A DNA stretch of 64,000 bases from Brachybacterium halotolerans (GTDB taxonomy: Bacteria; Actinomycetota; Actinomycetes; Actinomycetales; Dermabacteraceae), in contig NZ_JAEDAJ010000001.1 of NCBI RefSeq assembly GCF_016623465.1, forward strand, positions 627,963 to 691,962. Reading direction: 5' to 3'. The position numbers and the translations under genes were made by a program. Every line of letters begins with the position of its first letter. Positions within the stretch are counted from its first letter, which is position 1. The notes beneath the pieces are model-generated. The model did not search any database. It was not told the DNA's origin and worked only from the letters and a program-made list of their open reading frames with translations. Of this stretch, positions 36,360-46,765 are shown piece by piece.

Positions 36360-38414
36360 TCAGTCGCCGGAGCGGCCGCCCACGCTGGGGGTGTTCTTGG
36401 AGACCGTCATCAGGAACTCGGTGTTCGACTGGGTCTTCTTCACGCGCTCCAGGAGCAGCTCGAGCGCCTGCTGCTGGTCGAGTGCGCCGAGCACGCGGCG
36501 GAGCTTCCACATGATGGCCAGCTCCTCCTTGCCCATGAGCTCCTCCTCGCGGCGGGTGCTCGAGGCGTTGACGTCCACCGCCGGGAAGATGCGCTTGTCC
36601 GCGAGGTTCCGCGAGAGGCGCAGCTCCATGTTGCCGGTGCCCTTGAACTCCTCGAAGATGACCTCGTCCATCTTGGAGCCGGTCTCCACCAGGGCCGAGG
36701 CGAGGATGGTCAGCGAGCCGCCGTTCTCGATGTTGCGAGCGGCGCCGAAGAACCGCTTGGGCGGGTACAGCGCCGAGGCGTCGACACCGCCGGAGAGGAT
36801 GCGGCCCGAGGCCGGGGCGGCCAGGTTGTAGGCGCGCGAGAGGCGGGTGAGCGAGTCCAGCAGCACCACCACGTCCTTGCCCATCTCCACGAGGCGCTTG
36901 GCGCGCTCGATCGCGAGCTCGGCCACGATCGTGTGGTCCGAGGCGGGCCGGTCGAAGGTCGAGGCGATGACCTCGCCCTTCACCGTGCGCTGCATGTCGG
37001 TGACCTCCTCGGGGCGCTCGTCGACGAGCACGACCATGAGGTGGGCCTCGGGGTTGTTCGTGGTGATCGCGTTCGCGATCTGCTGCATGATGATCGTCTT
37101 GCCGGCCTTCGGGGGCGCGACGATGAGGCCGCGCTGGCCCTTGCCGATCGGCGAGACGAGGTCGATGATGCGCGGCGCGACCGCGTTGGGGGCGGTCTCC
37201 AGGCGCAGGCGCTCGTCCGGGTAGAGCGGGGTGAGCTTGCCGAAGTCCACGCGCTGACGGGCGCGATCGGGGGTGAGCCCGTTGACGGTGTCGACCTGCA
37301 GCAGCGGGGCGTACTTGCCCTGCTGGTTGCCGCCGCGGTTGCGGCGGTTGCGCCCGCCGCCCTGCTGCGGCTGCTCCTGGCGCTGCTCCTCGCCGTCCTT
37401 GGGCGCCCGCACGAGGCCCGTGATCGCGTCGCCCTTGCGCAGTCCGCTCTTGCGGACCATGTTCATGGAGACGTAGACGTCGCTCGCGCCGGGCAGGTAG
37501 CCGGTGGTGCGCACGTAGGCGTTGTTGTCGCGCACGTCGAGGATGCCGGCGACGCTCACGAGCTCCTCGCCCTCGCGGACCTGCTGCTCGTCCTCGCTGC
37601 CGCCGCCGTCCTGCTGCGGGTTGTCGCCGCCGTTGCGGCCGCGGCGCTTGCGATCGCGCGAGCGGTTGCGGGAGCGGCGGTTGCGACCGTCCTCGGAGTC
37701 TCCGCGGCCGCCCCGGCCGCCCTGGTCGTTGCGGCTCATGTCGGAGTCCTCACCCGTGCGATCAGGCAGCTCGATGTCCTCGAGACGGGGACGCGACCCG
37801 CGTCCGCCCTGATCGCCGTGGTCGTTGCGGTCGTTGCTGTCCTTGCGGTTGTCCCGGTCCTTGCGGTTCTCGCGGCCCGCACGGTCGCCGCGGTCCTGAC
37901 GGTCGCCGCGATCCTGTCGGTCGCCGCGCTGGCGGCCCTCGCCCTGGTCGCCGCGCTCCTGGCGCTCGGAGCGATCGCTCCGCTCCGCGCGCTCGTTGCG
38001 CTCGTTGCGCTCGTTGCGACCCTGACGGTCCTCGCGGCCGCGGCGCTCCTGGCGCCCGCCCGTGCCGCGCTCGTCCTGCGTGGGCAGATCCAGGCCCAGG
38101 TCCAGGACATCGGCCGACGACGCCGAGCCCTCGGAGGCTCCGCTCGTCGGCGCCGCCTTCTGCGGGGCGGTGTCGCCCGCTGCCGCGGACGTCGACGCGG
38201 TGGCCTCCGGCGCGGTCTTCGTCGGAGCGGTGCGCTTCGGGGCCGTGGTCTTCGGGGCGGAGGAGCCGCCCCCGTTGATCGCGTCGATGAGCTCGCCCTT
38301 GCGGAGGCGACGCGCCCCCTTGATGCCGAGCCCGGCAGCGATCTGCTGCAGCTCGGGAAGCTTCTTCGCCGCGAGCGACGTGCTGTCGCCCTGCGGTGCG
38401 GTGGTGTCGTTCAC
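36360..38414 (-). CDS. rho: Transcription termination factor Rho, actinobacterial long form
   Basis: 684 aa from GTG 38414 with a GGAAGG site. An N-terminal Rho_N/SAP-like helix domain ([28 protein letters not shown]) comes first. A roughly 250-residue disordered insertion follows, with tandem Arg-Asp/Asn-Glu-Arg repeats ([18 protein letters not shown]). Then come the cold-shock RNA-binding domain ([20 protein letters not shown]) and the ATPase with P-loop [11 protein letters not shown], the Q-loop region and [16 protein letters not shown] second short basic insertion ([16 protein letters not shown]) interrupts the RNA-binding domain. Long inserts of this kind are known in high-GC actinobacterial Rho. 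The 269-nt leader upstream may serve autoregulation. Confidence 0.96.
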   Translation of the reverse strand: MNDTTAPQGDSTSLAAKKLPELQQIAAGLGIKGARRLRKGELIDAINGGGSSAPKTTAPKRTAPTKTAPEATASTSAAAGDTAPQKAAPTSGASEGSASSADVLDLGLDLPTQDERGTGGRQERRGREDRQGRNERNERNERAERSDRSERQERGDQGEGRQRGDRQDRGDRQDRGDRAGRENRKDRDNRKDSNDRNDHGDQGGRGSRPRLEDIELPDRTGEDSDMSRNDQGGRGGRGDSEDGRNRRSRNRSRDRKRRGRNGGDNPQQDGGGSEDEQQVREGEELVSVAGILDVRDNNAYVRTTGYLPGASDVYVSMNMVRKSGLRKGDAITGLVRAPKDGEEQRQEQPQQGGGRNRRNRGGNQQGKYAPLLQVDTVNGLTPDRARQRVDFGKLTPLYPDERLRLETAPNAVAPRIIDLVSPIGKGQRGLIVAPPKAGKTIIMQQIANAITTNNPEAHLMVVLVDERPEEVTDMQRTVKGEVIASTFDRPASDHTIVAELAIERAKRLVEMGKDVVVLLDSLTRLSRAYNLAAPASGRILSGGVDASALYPPKRFFGAARNIENGGSLTILASALVETGSKMDEVIFEEFKGTGNMELRLSRNLADKRIFPAVDVNASSTRREEELMGKEELAIMWKLRRVLGALDQQQALELLLERVKKTQSNTEFLMTVSKNTPSVGGRSGD

Positions 38415-38683
38415 CCAGGTTCCTTCCTGTGGATCGCGCGGCGCGCGTCCGTGATGAGTGCATGAGCTGCGCGGCGACCGGGCCGGTGGACGGCGGGGTT
38501 CGCGGCAGTCCTCTCCCCGAGGGCGGCCGTGGCGCACAGCGCACGGAAGCACGCGAATGCGGCGTCGCCGGGGATTCTCTGGGGTACGTCCTCACCCGGG
38601 ACCTCTCTGCACCCACTGTGCGGAAGTCTCCGGGCCGTGGTCGCCGGCACTGGGCCGGGCCGATCACGTCGTCGGACGCGGCT
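38415..38683 (-). promoter_or_regulatory. Long leader/intergenic region upstream of rho
   Basis: 269 bp between thrB and rho without a supported gene. rho is often autoregulated through such leaders. I see no defined terminator or known riboswitch fold. Confidence 0.3.
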
Positions 38684-39661
38684 TCAAGGTACCACAGGCT
38701 CCGCACCGGTCGATGAGAGTCCGACACGGGCGATGCGCCATGCGCGGGGGTCGTCGACCACGCGTCGCACGAGCGGCGCGAGGTCGGGTCCTGCGCCGTC
38801 GATGACCAGCACGGACGGGCCTGCGCCGGAGATCACGGCGGGGTATCCCTCGCTGCGCAGCACGCGCACGAGCTCGACGCTCTGCGGCATGCCCGGGGCG
38901 CGGTACTCCTGGTGCAGGCGGTCCTCGGTCGCTGGCAGCAGCAGCGAGGGGTCACTCGTGAGCGCGTGCACGAGCAGAGCGGCCCGTGCCGCGTTGAACG
39001 CTGCGTCGGCGTGGGGCACCGTCTCGGGCAGCAGCGAGCGGGCCGTGCTCGTGGCGAGCCGGGCCGTCGGCAGCAGCACGACGGGGCGGATCGCGGGCTC
39101 CTGCGCGGTCCCGCTCCCGCTCTGTCCGGCCCCGTTCCCGCGCTGCGCCCGGTCGCCGGGCGTCGCGAGATCGAGGCGCTCCGCGCGGGCGCCGGCGCGG
39201 TCCGTCCAGGAGAGGACGACGCCGCCCAGCAGAGCCGGGGCGGCGTTGTCCGGGTGGCCCTCCATCTCGGTCGCCAGGTCCAGGAGCACCTGGTCGTCCA
39301 GGGCCTCCGGCTCGGAGACCAGGAGGCGCGCGAGCATGAGGCCGGCGACGGTCGCCGCCGCGCTCGAGCCCAGGCCGCGACCGTGCGGGATCCGGTTGCG
39401 GCAGTGCAGGCGCACCCCGGCCTGGGGGGCGCCCGCGTGGTCGAGGCCCCGTCGCAGGGCACGCACCACGAGGTGGTCCTCCCCCGCCGGGACGTCGCCC
39501 GCGCCCTCCCCCTCGACGGTGACCTCGACCCGGCCGGTGGTGGCCTCGAGCTCGAGGTCGTCGACGAGGTGCAGGGCGAGGCCCAGCGCGTCGAAGCCCG
39601 GCCCCAGGTTCGCGCTGGTGGCGGGCACGCGCACGCCGACGCGCTCGGTGGTGATCCTCAT
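38684..39661 (-). CDS. thrB: Homoserine kinase
   Basis: 325 aa. A GHMP-family kinase: VRVPATSANLGPGFDALGLAL at the N-terminus, the ATP-binding loop PHGRGLGSSAAATVAGL, and the C-terminal YPAVISGAGPSVLVI. A low-complexity Gly/Ser/Ala stretch of about 25 residues lies between two strands (genomic about 39085-39165). It phosphorylates homoserine for ThrC, whose gene ends 10 nt upstream. Confidence 0.95.
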   Translation of the reverse strand: MRITTERVGVRVPATSANLGPGFDALGLALHLVDDLELEATTGRVEVTVEGEGAGDVPAGEDHLVVRALRRGLDHAGAPQAGVRLHCRNRIPHGRGLGSSAAATVAGLMLARLLVSEPEALDDQVLLDLATEMEGHPDNAAPALLGGVVLSWTDRAGARAERLDLATPGDRAQRGNGAGQSGSGTAQEPAIRPVVLLPTARLATSTARSLLPETVPHADAAFNAARAALLVHALTSDPSLLLPATEDRLHQEYRAPGMPQSVELVRVLRSEGYPAVISGAGPSVLVIDGAGPDLAPLVRRVVDDPRAWRIARVGLSSTGAEPVVP

Positions 39662-39671
39662 GCCGGGCGGC

Positions 39672-40730
39672 TCACAGCCCCATCGCGTCGGCCGCGGCCT
39701 CGACGTCGACCGGGATGACAGTCGGGGTCAGGTCCTGGCGGGTCAGCGCGGTGTCGATGTCCTTGAGCCCGTTGCCGGTGACGGTGATCGCGATGGTCGC
39801 ACCGCGGGGCACGAGCCCCTTCTCGGCCTGCTGGAGGAGCCCGGCGACGCCCGCGGCCGAGGCGGGCTCGACGAAGATGCCGACCTCGCCCGCGAGCAGC
39901 GCCTGCGCATCGAGGATCTGGTCGTCGGAGACGGCGTCGATGAGCCCGCCCGAGTCGTCGCGCGCCGCGACGGCGAGGCTCCAGGAGGCGGGGGCGCCGA
40001 TGCGGATCGCGGTGGCGACCGTCTCGGGATCGGTGATCGGGCGGCCGGCCTTGAAGGGCGCGGCGCCCTCTGCCTGGAAGCCCCACATGGCGGGGGCGGA
40101 CCCGGTGATGCCCTTGTCGCGGTACTCGGTGTACCCCATCCAGTAGGCGGAGATGTTCCCCGCGTTGCCCACGGGAAGGATGTGGATGTCCGGCGCCTTG
40201 CCGAGCGCGTCGCAGACCTCGAAGGCGCCGGTCTTCTGGCCCTGGAGCCGGAAGGGGTTCACGGAGTTCACGAGCTCCACGGGGTGAGCGGCGTCGAGCT
40301 TGCGGGCGATCTCGAGGCAGTCGTCGAAGTTGCCCTCGACCTGGATGAGCTTCGCCCCGTGGACGACGGCCTGGGCGAGCTTGCCGGCGGCGATCTTGCC
40401 CTGCGGCAGCAGCACGGCGCAGGTGATCCCGGCGCGCGTCGCGTAGGCGGCGGCCGAGGCGCTGGTGTTGCCCGTCGAGGCGCAGACCACGGACTTCGCC
40501 CCGTCGGACACGGCGCGGGACATCGCGGAGACCATGCCGCGGTCCTTGAAGGAGCCCGTGGGGTTCATGCCCTCCACCTTGACGTGGACGTCGGCCCCGA
40601 CCGTGCGCGAGAGGGACGGCGAGTGGACGAGGGGCGTACCGCCCTCGCCGAGGGTCAGCAGGGTGTCCTCGTCGGAGAACGGGAGGTGCTCGCGGTACTC
40701 GGCGAGCACGCCGCGCCACTGGTGTGCCAT
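39672..40730 (-). CDS. thrC: Threonine synthase
   Basis: 352 aa. PLP fold-type II enzyme converting O-phosphohomoserine to threonine. The PLP lysine is in [11 protein letters not shown], with [12 protein letters not shown] and the glycine-rich phosphate loop [13 protein letters not shown]. It lies 4 nt after hom and 10 nt before thrB, so the three form one operon. Confidence 0.97.
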   Translation of the reverse strand: MAHQWRGVLAEYREHLPFSDEDTLLTLGEGGTPLVHSPSLSRTVGADVHVKVEGMNPTGSFKDRGMVSAMSRAVSDGAKSVVCASTGNTSASAAAYATRAGITCAVLLPQGKIAAGKLAQAVVHGAKLIQVEGNFDDCLEIARKLDAAHPVELVNSVNPFRLQGQKTGAFEVCDALGKAPDIHILPVGNAGNISAYWMGYTEYRDKGITGSAPAMWGFQAEGAAPFKAGRPITDPETVATAIRIGAPASWSLAVAARDDSGGLIDAVSDDQILDAQALLAGEVGIFVEPASAAGVAGLLQQAEKGLVPRGATIAITVTGNGLKDIDTALTRQDLTPTVIPVDVEAAADAMGL

Positions 40731-40734
40731 CGGG

Positions 40735-42060
40735 TCATTCTCCTTCGAGGCGGATCACGGAATCGATCGTGAGGACGGCGCCGGAGCTGTCCAGGTCGTC
40801 CAGGGCGGAGTCCATCGCGGACTCGAGCGCCCGGTAGGTGGCGATGCCGATGCGCGCGCGCTCGGGCTCGCCCTCCTCGGCCGGCTCCGTCTCCTGATGG
40901 ATCGTCGAGATCGAGATGCCGTGGGAGGACAGGGTGCCGGCGACCTCGGCGAGCACGCCGGGCTTGTCCTGCACGGTGAGGGAGACGTAGAAGGCGTTGC
41001 GCAGCGCGTCGACCGGGATGATCCCGAGGTCCGCATAGCGCGACTCGCGCGGGCCGACGCCGCCGTGCACGCGCTGGCGGGCGACGGTCACGAGGTCGCC
41101 CAGGACCGCGGACGCCGTGGGCGCGCCGCCCGCGCCCTGCCCGTAGAACATGAGCGAGCCGGCGGCCTCGGCCTCGACGAACACCGCGTTGTACGCCTCG
41201 GACACCGAGGCGAGCGGGTGGCTGTCGGGGAGCATCGCCGGGTAGACCCGCGCGGAGACGCGCTCCTCGCCCTCCTCCTCGACCCGCTCGACGATCGAGA
41301 GCAGCTTGATCGTGCGCCCCATGCGGGAGGCGGCGGCGATGTCCGCGGCGGTCACCGACGTGATGCCCTCGCAGTGTACGTCCTGCATGCCCACGCGGGT
41401 GTGGAAGGCGAGGGAGGCGAGGATCGAGGCCTTCGCGGCGGCGTCGTGGCCCTCGACGTCGGCCGTCGGGTCCGCCTCGGCGTAGCCGAGCTCCTGGGCG
41501 CTGGCCAGGGCGTCGTCGAAGGAGGCGCCGGTGCGGGCCATCGCGTCGAGGACGTAGTTCGTGGTGCCGTTGACGATGCCGAGCACCTTCTCGATCCGGT
41601 CGCCCGCGAGCGATTCGCGGATCGGCCGCACCAGCGGGATCGCGCCGGCGACGGCCGCCTCGAAGTGCAGGTCCACGCCGTTCGCGTCGGCCGCCTCGTA
41701 GAGGGCGACGCCGTCCTGCGCGAGCAGGGCCTTGTTCGCGGTCACGACGCTCGCGCCGTGCGACATGGCCTCGAGCAGCAGGGTGCGGGCGGGCTCGATG
41801 CCCCCCATCACCTCGACGACGATGTCCGCGCCGGCGATCGCGGAGGCCGGATCATCGGTGAGCAGCGCACGGTCCACGTGCTCCCCGCGGTCCTTGCCGA
41901 GGTCCGTCACGGCGATTCCCGTGACCTCGAGCGGCGCGCCGATGCGGTGCGCGAGCTCGTCTCCGCTGGTGCCGATGACGCGCAGCACGTCGGCTCCGAC
42001 GGTGCCGGCGCCGAGCACGGCGACCCGCAGCGGGGCGTGGTCGGGCAGGGGATCAGTCAT
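40735..42060 (-). CDS. hom: Homoserine dehydrogenase
   Basis: 441 aa from ATG 42060. NAD(P)-binding [16 protein letters not shown], the catalytic region with [14 protein letters not shown] and [20 protein letters not shown], and a C-terminal ACT domain ([20 protein letters not shown]), which points to allosteric feedback by threonine. It lies 165 bp downstream of lysA, and thrC follows after 4 nt. Confidence 0.96.
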   Translation of the reverse strand: MTDPLPDHAPLRVAVLGAGTVGADVLRVIGTSGDELAHRIGAPLEVTGIAVTDLGKDRGEHVDRALLTDDPASAIAGADIVVEVMGGIEPARTLLLEAMSHGASVVTANKALLAQDGVALYEAADANGVDLHFEAAVAGAIPLVRPIRESLAGDRIEKVLGIVNGTTNYVLDAMARTGASFDDALASAQELGYAEADPTADVEGHDAAAKASILASLAFHTRVGMQDVHCEGITSVTAADIAAASRMGRTIKLLSIVERVEEEGEERVSARVYPAMLPDSHPLASVSEAYNAVFVEAEAAGSLMFYGQGAGGAPTASAVLGDLVTVARQRVHGGVGPRESRYADLGIIPVDALRNAFYVSLTVQDKPGVLAEVAGTLSSHGISISTIHQETEPAEEGEPERARIGIATYRALESAMDSALDDLDSSGAVLTIDSVIRLEGE

Positions 42061-42225
42061 CAGTGGTCCTTCCGCAGAATCCGGGCGACGACGGGCGATT
42101 CCAGCGTGGCCAGCGGCCTTGAGGGCCCGCGGGCTCAGGAAACTGTATCCAACTCCGAGTCGCGAACGCGTCGCCATGTGTCCGTATGCGTCGAGCGCGG
42201 GGCGGCCGTGGTGGCGCCGCCTCCC

Positions 42226-43638
42226 TCAGCCGACGTCGAGGGCGAGCAGGTCCTCCTCGCTCTCGCGTCGCACGAGAGTGCGCCATCGGCCATCCTTGAC
42301 CGCGACCACCGGGGGCCGCGGCACGTGGTTGTAGTTCGAGGCCAGCGAGTAGCAGTAGGCGCCGGTCACGGGCACCGAGACGAGGTCCCCGCGCTGCACG
42401 TCGGCGGGCAGGTACTCGTCCTTGACCACGATGTCGCCGCTCTCGCAGTGCTTGCCGACCACGCGCACCACCTCGGGCTGGGCGTCGGAGACGCGTCCGG
42501 CGAGCAGGCACGAGTAGTCGGCGTCGTACAGGGCCGTGCGCACGTTGTCGCTCATCCCGCCGTCGACTGAGACGTACACGCGGTGGTGCGGGCCGCCCAG
42601 GCGCACGTCCTTCACCGTGCCCACCGTGTACAGGGTCTGGGTCGAGGGTCCGGCGATCGCGCGTCCGGGCTCGAACGCCACGTGCGGGACCTCGAGCTCG
42701 AGCTCGTGGCACTCCTTCTCGATGATCCCGGCGATGCCGCTCGCGAGCGCCTCGGGGGTCGAGGGGGTGTGCTGGGTGTTGTACATGACGCCGAAGCCGC
42801 CGCCGAGGTCGAGGTGCTCGATGGTGTGCCCGAGCTCCTCGCGGACCTGGGCGACGAGGTCGAGGACGCGGCGGGCGGCGACCTCGAAGCCGCCGACGTC
42901 GAAGATCTGGGAGCCGATGTGGGAGTGCAGGCCCACGAGATCCAGCTCGGGGCTCGCGAGCACCTCCCGCACGGCCGTCATGGCGTCGCCGGAGGTGATC
43001 GAGAGGCCGAACTTCTGGTCCTCGTGGGCGGTCGCGATGAACTCGTGGGTGTGCGCCTCGACGCCGGTGGTCACGCGCAGCATGACGTGCGCGCTCACGC
43101 CCAGCTCGGACGCCACGCGCGCGGCCTGCCGGACCTCGGCGAGGGAGTCGATGACGATGCGGCCCACGCCCGCTTCGAGCGCCCGGGCGATCTCGCGATC
43201 GGACTTGTTGTTGCCGTGCAGGGCCATGCGCTCGGTCGGGAATCCGGCGCGCAGCGCGACGGCCAGCTCCCCGCCGGTGCACACGTCCAGTCCCAGGCCG
43301 TCCTCGTCGACCCAGCGGGCGACGGCCCCGCACAGGAACGCCTTGCCGGCGTAGTAGACGTCGGCCCCGGCGTGGGGGGCGAAGGCCGAGGTGAAGGCGT
43401 CGCGGAAGGCGCGGGCCCGCTCGCGGAAGTCGTCCTCGTCCAGCACGAAGGCGGGTGTGCCCACCTCCTCGGCGAGCGTCGTGACGCTCACGCCGCCGAC
43501 CTCGAGGGCTCCGTCCGCGTCGCGCCCGCAGGTGCTCGACCAGAGGCCCGGGATCAGCGTGTTGACATCGGTGGGATAGGGCAGCCAGGTGGGCGCGGCG
43601 TCGTTGCCGTGCAGGGCTCCTGCTTCATGGGCTCGCAT
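42226..43638 (-). CDS. lysA: Diaminopimelate decarboxylase
   Basis: 470 aa from ATG 43638. PLP lysine in YYAGKAFLC, then HGNNKSD, GLHSHIGSQI, LDLGGGFGVMY, the EPGRAI motif, and the active-site Cys in GKHCESGDIV from the partner subunit's perspective. It makes L-lysine from meso-DAP. First gene of lysA-hom-thrC-thrB, the same order as in mycobacteria. The open frame upstream of 43638 is unconserved. Confidence 0.96.
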   Translation of the reverse strand: MRAHEAGALHGNDAAPTWLPYPTDVNTLIPGLWSSTCGRDADGALEVGGVSVTTLAEEVGTPAFVLDEDDFRERARAFRDAFTSAFAPHAGADVYYAGKAFLCGAVARWVDEDGLGLDVCTGGELAVALRAGFPTERMALHGNNKSDREIARALEAGVGRIVIDSLAEVRQAARVASELGVSAHVMLRVTTGVEAHTHEFIATAHEDQKFGLSITSGDAMTAVREVLASPELDLVGLHSHIGSQIFDVGGFEVAARRVLDLVAQVREELGHTIEHLDLGGGFGVMYNTQHTPSTPEALASGIAGIIEKECHELELEVPHVAFEPGRAIAGPSTQTLYTVGTVKDVRLGGPHHRVYVSVDGGMSDNVRTALYDADYSCLLAGRVSDAQPEVVRVVGKHCESGDIVVKDEYLPADVQRGDLVSVPVTGAYCYSLASNYNHVPRPPVVAVKDGRWRTLVRRESEEDLLALDVG

Positions 43639-44030
43639 CGCGCGTGGCCTCCTGGGTCGGGCGTCGGGCTCGGTCTTCGGGAACGGACGTGCCGGGCGGC
43701 CGGATGCATGCGACGATCCGCCGCATGCGGCGATCGGCGGCTCCGGCCGGGCTCCCGGGGCCGCGCGTCCGCGCGGAGCGGACGCGGTCCCGAGGACGAA
43801 CACTATGCGGCGCGGACGGACGCTCGCTGGCCGTGTCCACGCAGTGAGGAGGCGCGCGCCCGTGCCCGCGCCGTCTCCGGCATCTCCCCTGGTGGCGAGC
43901 GAGGCGGCGACGACCCGGCGCACTCACGACCAGGGCCCTCGGCGAGGCTTCGGACGCGAGGTCGCGCGGTCTTCGTGACCCCTCTCACTTGATAGCCTGG
44001 CGGTGTCGTCCCACACGTCAGGAGGCCCCT
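43639..44030. other. Divergent intergenic region between lysA and otsA-otsB
   Basis: 392 bp with no supported gene. It must hold both promoters. On the plus strand a possible -10 TAGCCT is at 43993-43998 and a strong AGGAGG site is at 44020-44025, just before the otsA GTG. No argS remnant or tRNA is visible. Confidence 0.5.
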
Positions 44031-46292
44031 GTGGCATCGCAAGAACTGCACGATCTGGTGGTCGTCGCCAACCGTCTCCCGGTCGACGCGAAGACCCTTC
44101 CCGACGGCGCCACGGAGTGGGTGACGAGCCCCGGCGGTCTGGTGACCGCGATGGAGAGCGTGATGCGGAACGTCGACTCGGCGGCCTGGGTGGGCTGGGC
44201 CGGCTCCCCGGGCGAGGCGCCCGAGCCGTTCCGGGCCGACGGCATGGACCTGTACCCGGTGAGCCTGGATGCGACGGACATCGAGAAGTACTACGAGGGC
44301 TTCTCCAACGGGACGCTCTGGCCGCTCTACCACGACGTGATCGTCGACCCCGCCTACCACCGCACCTGGTGGGACACCTATGTGAGCGCGAACCGCCGCT
44401 TCGCGAAGGCCGCGGCCGCCGTCACCGCGCCCGGCGGCACGATCTGGGTGCACGACTACCAGCTCCAGCTCGTGCCCGAGATGATCCGCTCCGAGCGGCC
44501 CGACGTCCGCATCGGCTTCTTCAACCACATCCCCTTCCCGCCCGTCGAGCTCTTCAGCCAGCTGCCCAAGCGCAACCAGGTGCTGCGCGGACTGCTGGGC
44601 GCGGACCTCGTGGGCTTCCAGCGCGAGAGCGACACCCTGAACTTCCTCGCCTCGGTGCGCCACCTGCTGGGGTACCAGGTCGACCAGCGCACCGTCACCG
44701 TGCCCGGGATCGGCGCGGTCGAGCCGCGCGACGTGATCGCCGGGACCTTCCCGATCTCTCTCGACACCCAGGCCGTCACCGCGCTGACCGACGACCCCGA
44801 GATCCAGGAGCGCGCCCGCCAGCTGCGCCACGACCTCGGGGACCCCGAGAAGGTCGTGCTGGGCGTGGACCGTCTCGACTACACCAAGGGCATCCGCCAT
44901 CGCCTCAAGGCCTGGGGAGAGCTGCTGAACGACGGCTCGATCGACCCGCGCGAGACCGTCCTCGTGCAGGTCGCGACGCCCTCGCGCGAGAGGGTCGACG
45001 CCTACCGTCAGCTGCGCGACGAGGTCGAGCTGACCGTCGGCCGCATCAACGGCGACCACGCCCCCATTGGCCGCCCGGCCATCTCCTACCTGCACCGCTC
45101 CTTCAACCGCCGGGACATGACGGCGCTGTACATGGCGGCCGACGTGGTGCTGGTGACCGCCCTGCGCGACGGCATGAACCTCGTCGCCAAGGAGTACGTG
45201 GCCTCGCGCCCGGACCTGCGCGGCGTGCTGGTGCTCTCCGAGTTCGCCGGCGCGGCCGACGAGCTGCGCGCCGCCCTGCTGGTGAACCCGCACGACATCG
45301 ACGAGCTGAAGTCCGCGGCGCTGCGTGCGCTCAGCATGCCGGAGGAGGAGCAGGAGGAGATGATGACCTCGCTGCGCCGGCAGGTGCTCGACCACGACGT
45401 GCAGTCCTGGGCGAAGCACTTCCTCGACGAGCTCGAGGCCGTCGGCGAGCCCGCTCCCCCGTCGGCCCCGATCATCCGGCTGTCCGGGACCGAGTCCCCG
45501 GATGCCGCGCAGCTCGACGCGGCGCTCGAGGCCTTCGCCGACACCCCGCGCATCCTCGTCGCCTCGGACTTCGACGGCGTGCTCGCACCGATCGTCACCG
45601 ACCGCGACGCGGTGCAGGCGAACCCGCGCTCGATCGGCGCGCTTCGCGGGCTCACCGAGCTGTCCGGGGTGAACGTCGCGCTCGTCTCCGGGCGGGCGCT
45701 CGAGGACCTCCAGCACCACGCGGGCATGCCCAGCTCCGTCGCGCTCGTCGGCTCGCACGGCGCCGAGGTCGGGGCCCTGCCCTCGGACCTCCACGCTGAC
45801 GTCATGGACGCGGGAACGATGACCATGGACGAGACCCGGCAGAACCTGCGCGACTCCATCGCGCGCCGCCTCCAACACATCGCCGACCAGCATCCGGGGG
45901 CGGAGGTCGAGGTCAAGCCCGCCTCCGCTGTGCTGCACACGCGCAATGCGAAGGGCCGCGGCGCGGGCAACGCCACCGAGGCCGCGCTCGAGTTCGCACG
46001 CGGCCTCCCCGACGTCACCGTCACGCCGGGCAAGGAGGTCGTCGAGTTCTCCGTGGTCGACTCCCACAAGGGCACCGCGGTGCGCGCGCTCGGCCGGGCC
46101 GCCGCGGCCGACGCGATCCTCTACCTCGGAGACGACGTGACCGACGAGAACGTCTTCGCGATCCTCGAGGACGGCGATCTGGGCGTGAAGGTGGGCGACG
46201 GCGACACGGCCGCCGCCTTCCGGATCGAGGGCACCGACGCGGTCGCCGAGCTCCTCGAACGCCTGCTGGAGCTGCGCGCCGGCGAGGCGTGA
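44031..46292 (+). CDS. Bifunctional trehalose-6-phosphate synthase/phosphatase (OtsA-OtsB fusion)
   Basis: 753 aa from GTG 44031 with AGGAGG upstream. Residues about 1-470 form the GT20 synthase (VVVANRLPV, WVHDYQLQLVP, RIGFFNHIPFPP, VDRLDYTKGI, LVTALRDGMNLVAKEYVA). Residues about 505-753 form the HAD phosphatase (ILVASDFDGVLAPI with the nucleophile Asp, ALVSGR, KGTAVRAL, YLGDDVTDENVF). One polypeptide could thus make trehalose from UDP-Glc and Glc-6-P. Trehalose may feed the GlgE pathway encoded at 6-8 kb. It is the last core gene before the low-GC island. Confidence 0.95.
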   Translation: MASQELHDLVVVANRLPVDAKTLPDGATEWVTSPGGLVTAMESVMRNVDSAAWVGWAGSPGEAPEPFRADGMDLYPVSLDATDIEKYYEGFSNGTLWPLYHDVIVDPAYHRTWWDTYVSANRRFAKAAAAVTAPGGTIWVHDYQLQLVPEMIRSERPDVRIGFFNHIPFPPVELFSQLPKRNQVLRGLLGADLVGFQRESDTLNFLASVRHLLGYQVDQRTVTVPGIGAVEPRDVIAGTFPISLDTQAVTALTDDPEIQERARQLRHDLGDPEKVVLGVDRLDYTKGIRHRLKAWGELLNDGSIDPRETVLVQVATPSRERVDAYRQLRDEVELTVGRINGDHAPIGRPAISYLHRSFNRRDMTALYMAADVVLVTALRDGMNLVAKEYVASRPDLRGVLVLSEFAGAADELRAALLVNPHDIDELKSAALRALSMPEEEQEEMMTSLRRQVLDHDVQSWAKHFLDELEAVGEPAPPSAPIIRLSGTESPDAAQLDAALEAFADTPRILVASDFDGVLAPIVTDRDAVQANPRSIGALRGLTELSGVNVALVSGRALEDLQHHAGMPSSVALVGSHGAEVGALPSDLHADVMDAGTMTMDETRQNLRDSIARRLQHIADQHPGAEVEVKPASAVLHTRNAKGRGAGNATEAALEFARGLPDVTVTPGKEVVEFSVVDSHKGTAVRALGRAAAADAILYLGDDVTDENVFAILEDGDLGVKVGDGDTAAAFRIEGTDAVAELLERLLELRAGEA

Positions 46293-46320
46293 GCCCGGGG
46301 CCGCGACGCCCCGCATGCAG

Positions 46321-46364
46321 GAATCCCCGGCCGGTGACTTCGAGAGGTCTCCGTCCGGGGATTC
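46321..46364 (+). terminator. Terminator hairpin after the otsA-otsB fusion
   Basis: GAATCCCCGG (46321-46330) pairs exactly with CCGGGGATTC (46355-46364). It begins 29 nt past the stop. The T-run is short, but the stem is strong and the position apt. Confidence 0.65.
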
Positions 46365-46444
46365 CGTCGGTGCTCCCCGCTGGACTCAAACCGAACGTGC
46401 AGCAGCGGTTTGAACGGCTAGAAACGGTGTGGAACCAGGCGAGG

Positions 46445-46654
46445 ATGGGCATCCGCGATAGCGGAGCGTCCCAGCGGGAGGATGACTTTGCGGTCGTCAC
46501 AGAGCCAAGCAGACCGACTAGAACGCCTCCCACGCCAGAGGAAGTGGACGCTATTAGAACGGCGAAGGCCAGCGGCGAGAGCGTCCGCTCCATCGCCGAG
46601 CGCTTCAACAAGCATCGGAGCACGGTTTGGCGGCACACGAAGGACATCCGGTGA
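46445..46654 (+). CDS. Small helix-turn-helix protein
   Basis: 69 aa if it starts at ATG 46445; an open frame exists upstream but overlaps the otsA-otsB terminator. The C-terminal half, PTPEEVDAIRTAKASGESVR followed by SIAERFNKHRSTVWRHTKD, matches the HTH of resolvase/invertase-type DNA-binding domains. It lacks a catalytic domain, so it is either a stand-alone small regulator or the DNA-binding remnant of a recombinase. It is convergent with the helicase gene. Confidence 0.5.
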   Translation: MGIRDSGASQREDDFAVVTEPSRPTRTPPTPEEVDAIRTAKASGESVRSIAERFNKHRSTVWRHTKDIR

Positions 46655-46765
46655 CTCTCGGGCTCCGACGCTGGCAGCTCGAAGTCGCGTACCCATAAGG
46701 CACGGAGCGCTAGCAAGTTGTGCGTTCGCGTTGCTCTTGTTCAGGAACTGTGCGGCGCCTATCAG

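Noticed and set aside
43639-44030. A gene in the lysA/otsA gap
   Set aside because: Open frames exist on both strands but are basic low-complexity translations without a ribosome binding site or conserved motif.
46280-46700. Second att site (direct repeat of the tRNA-Arg 3' end)
   Set aside because: No match to the tRNA 3' segment could be found by eye near the left edge of the island.
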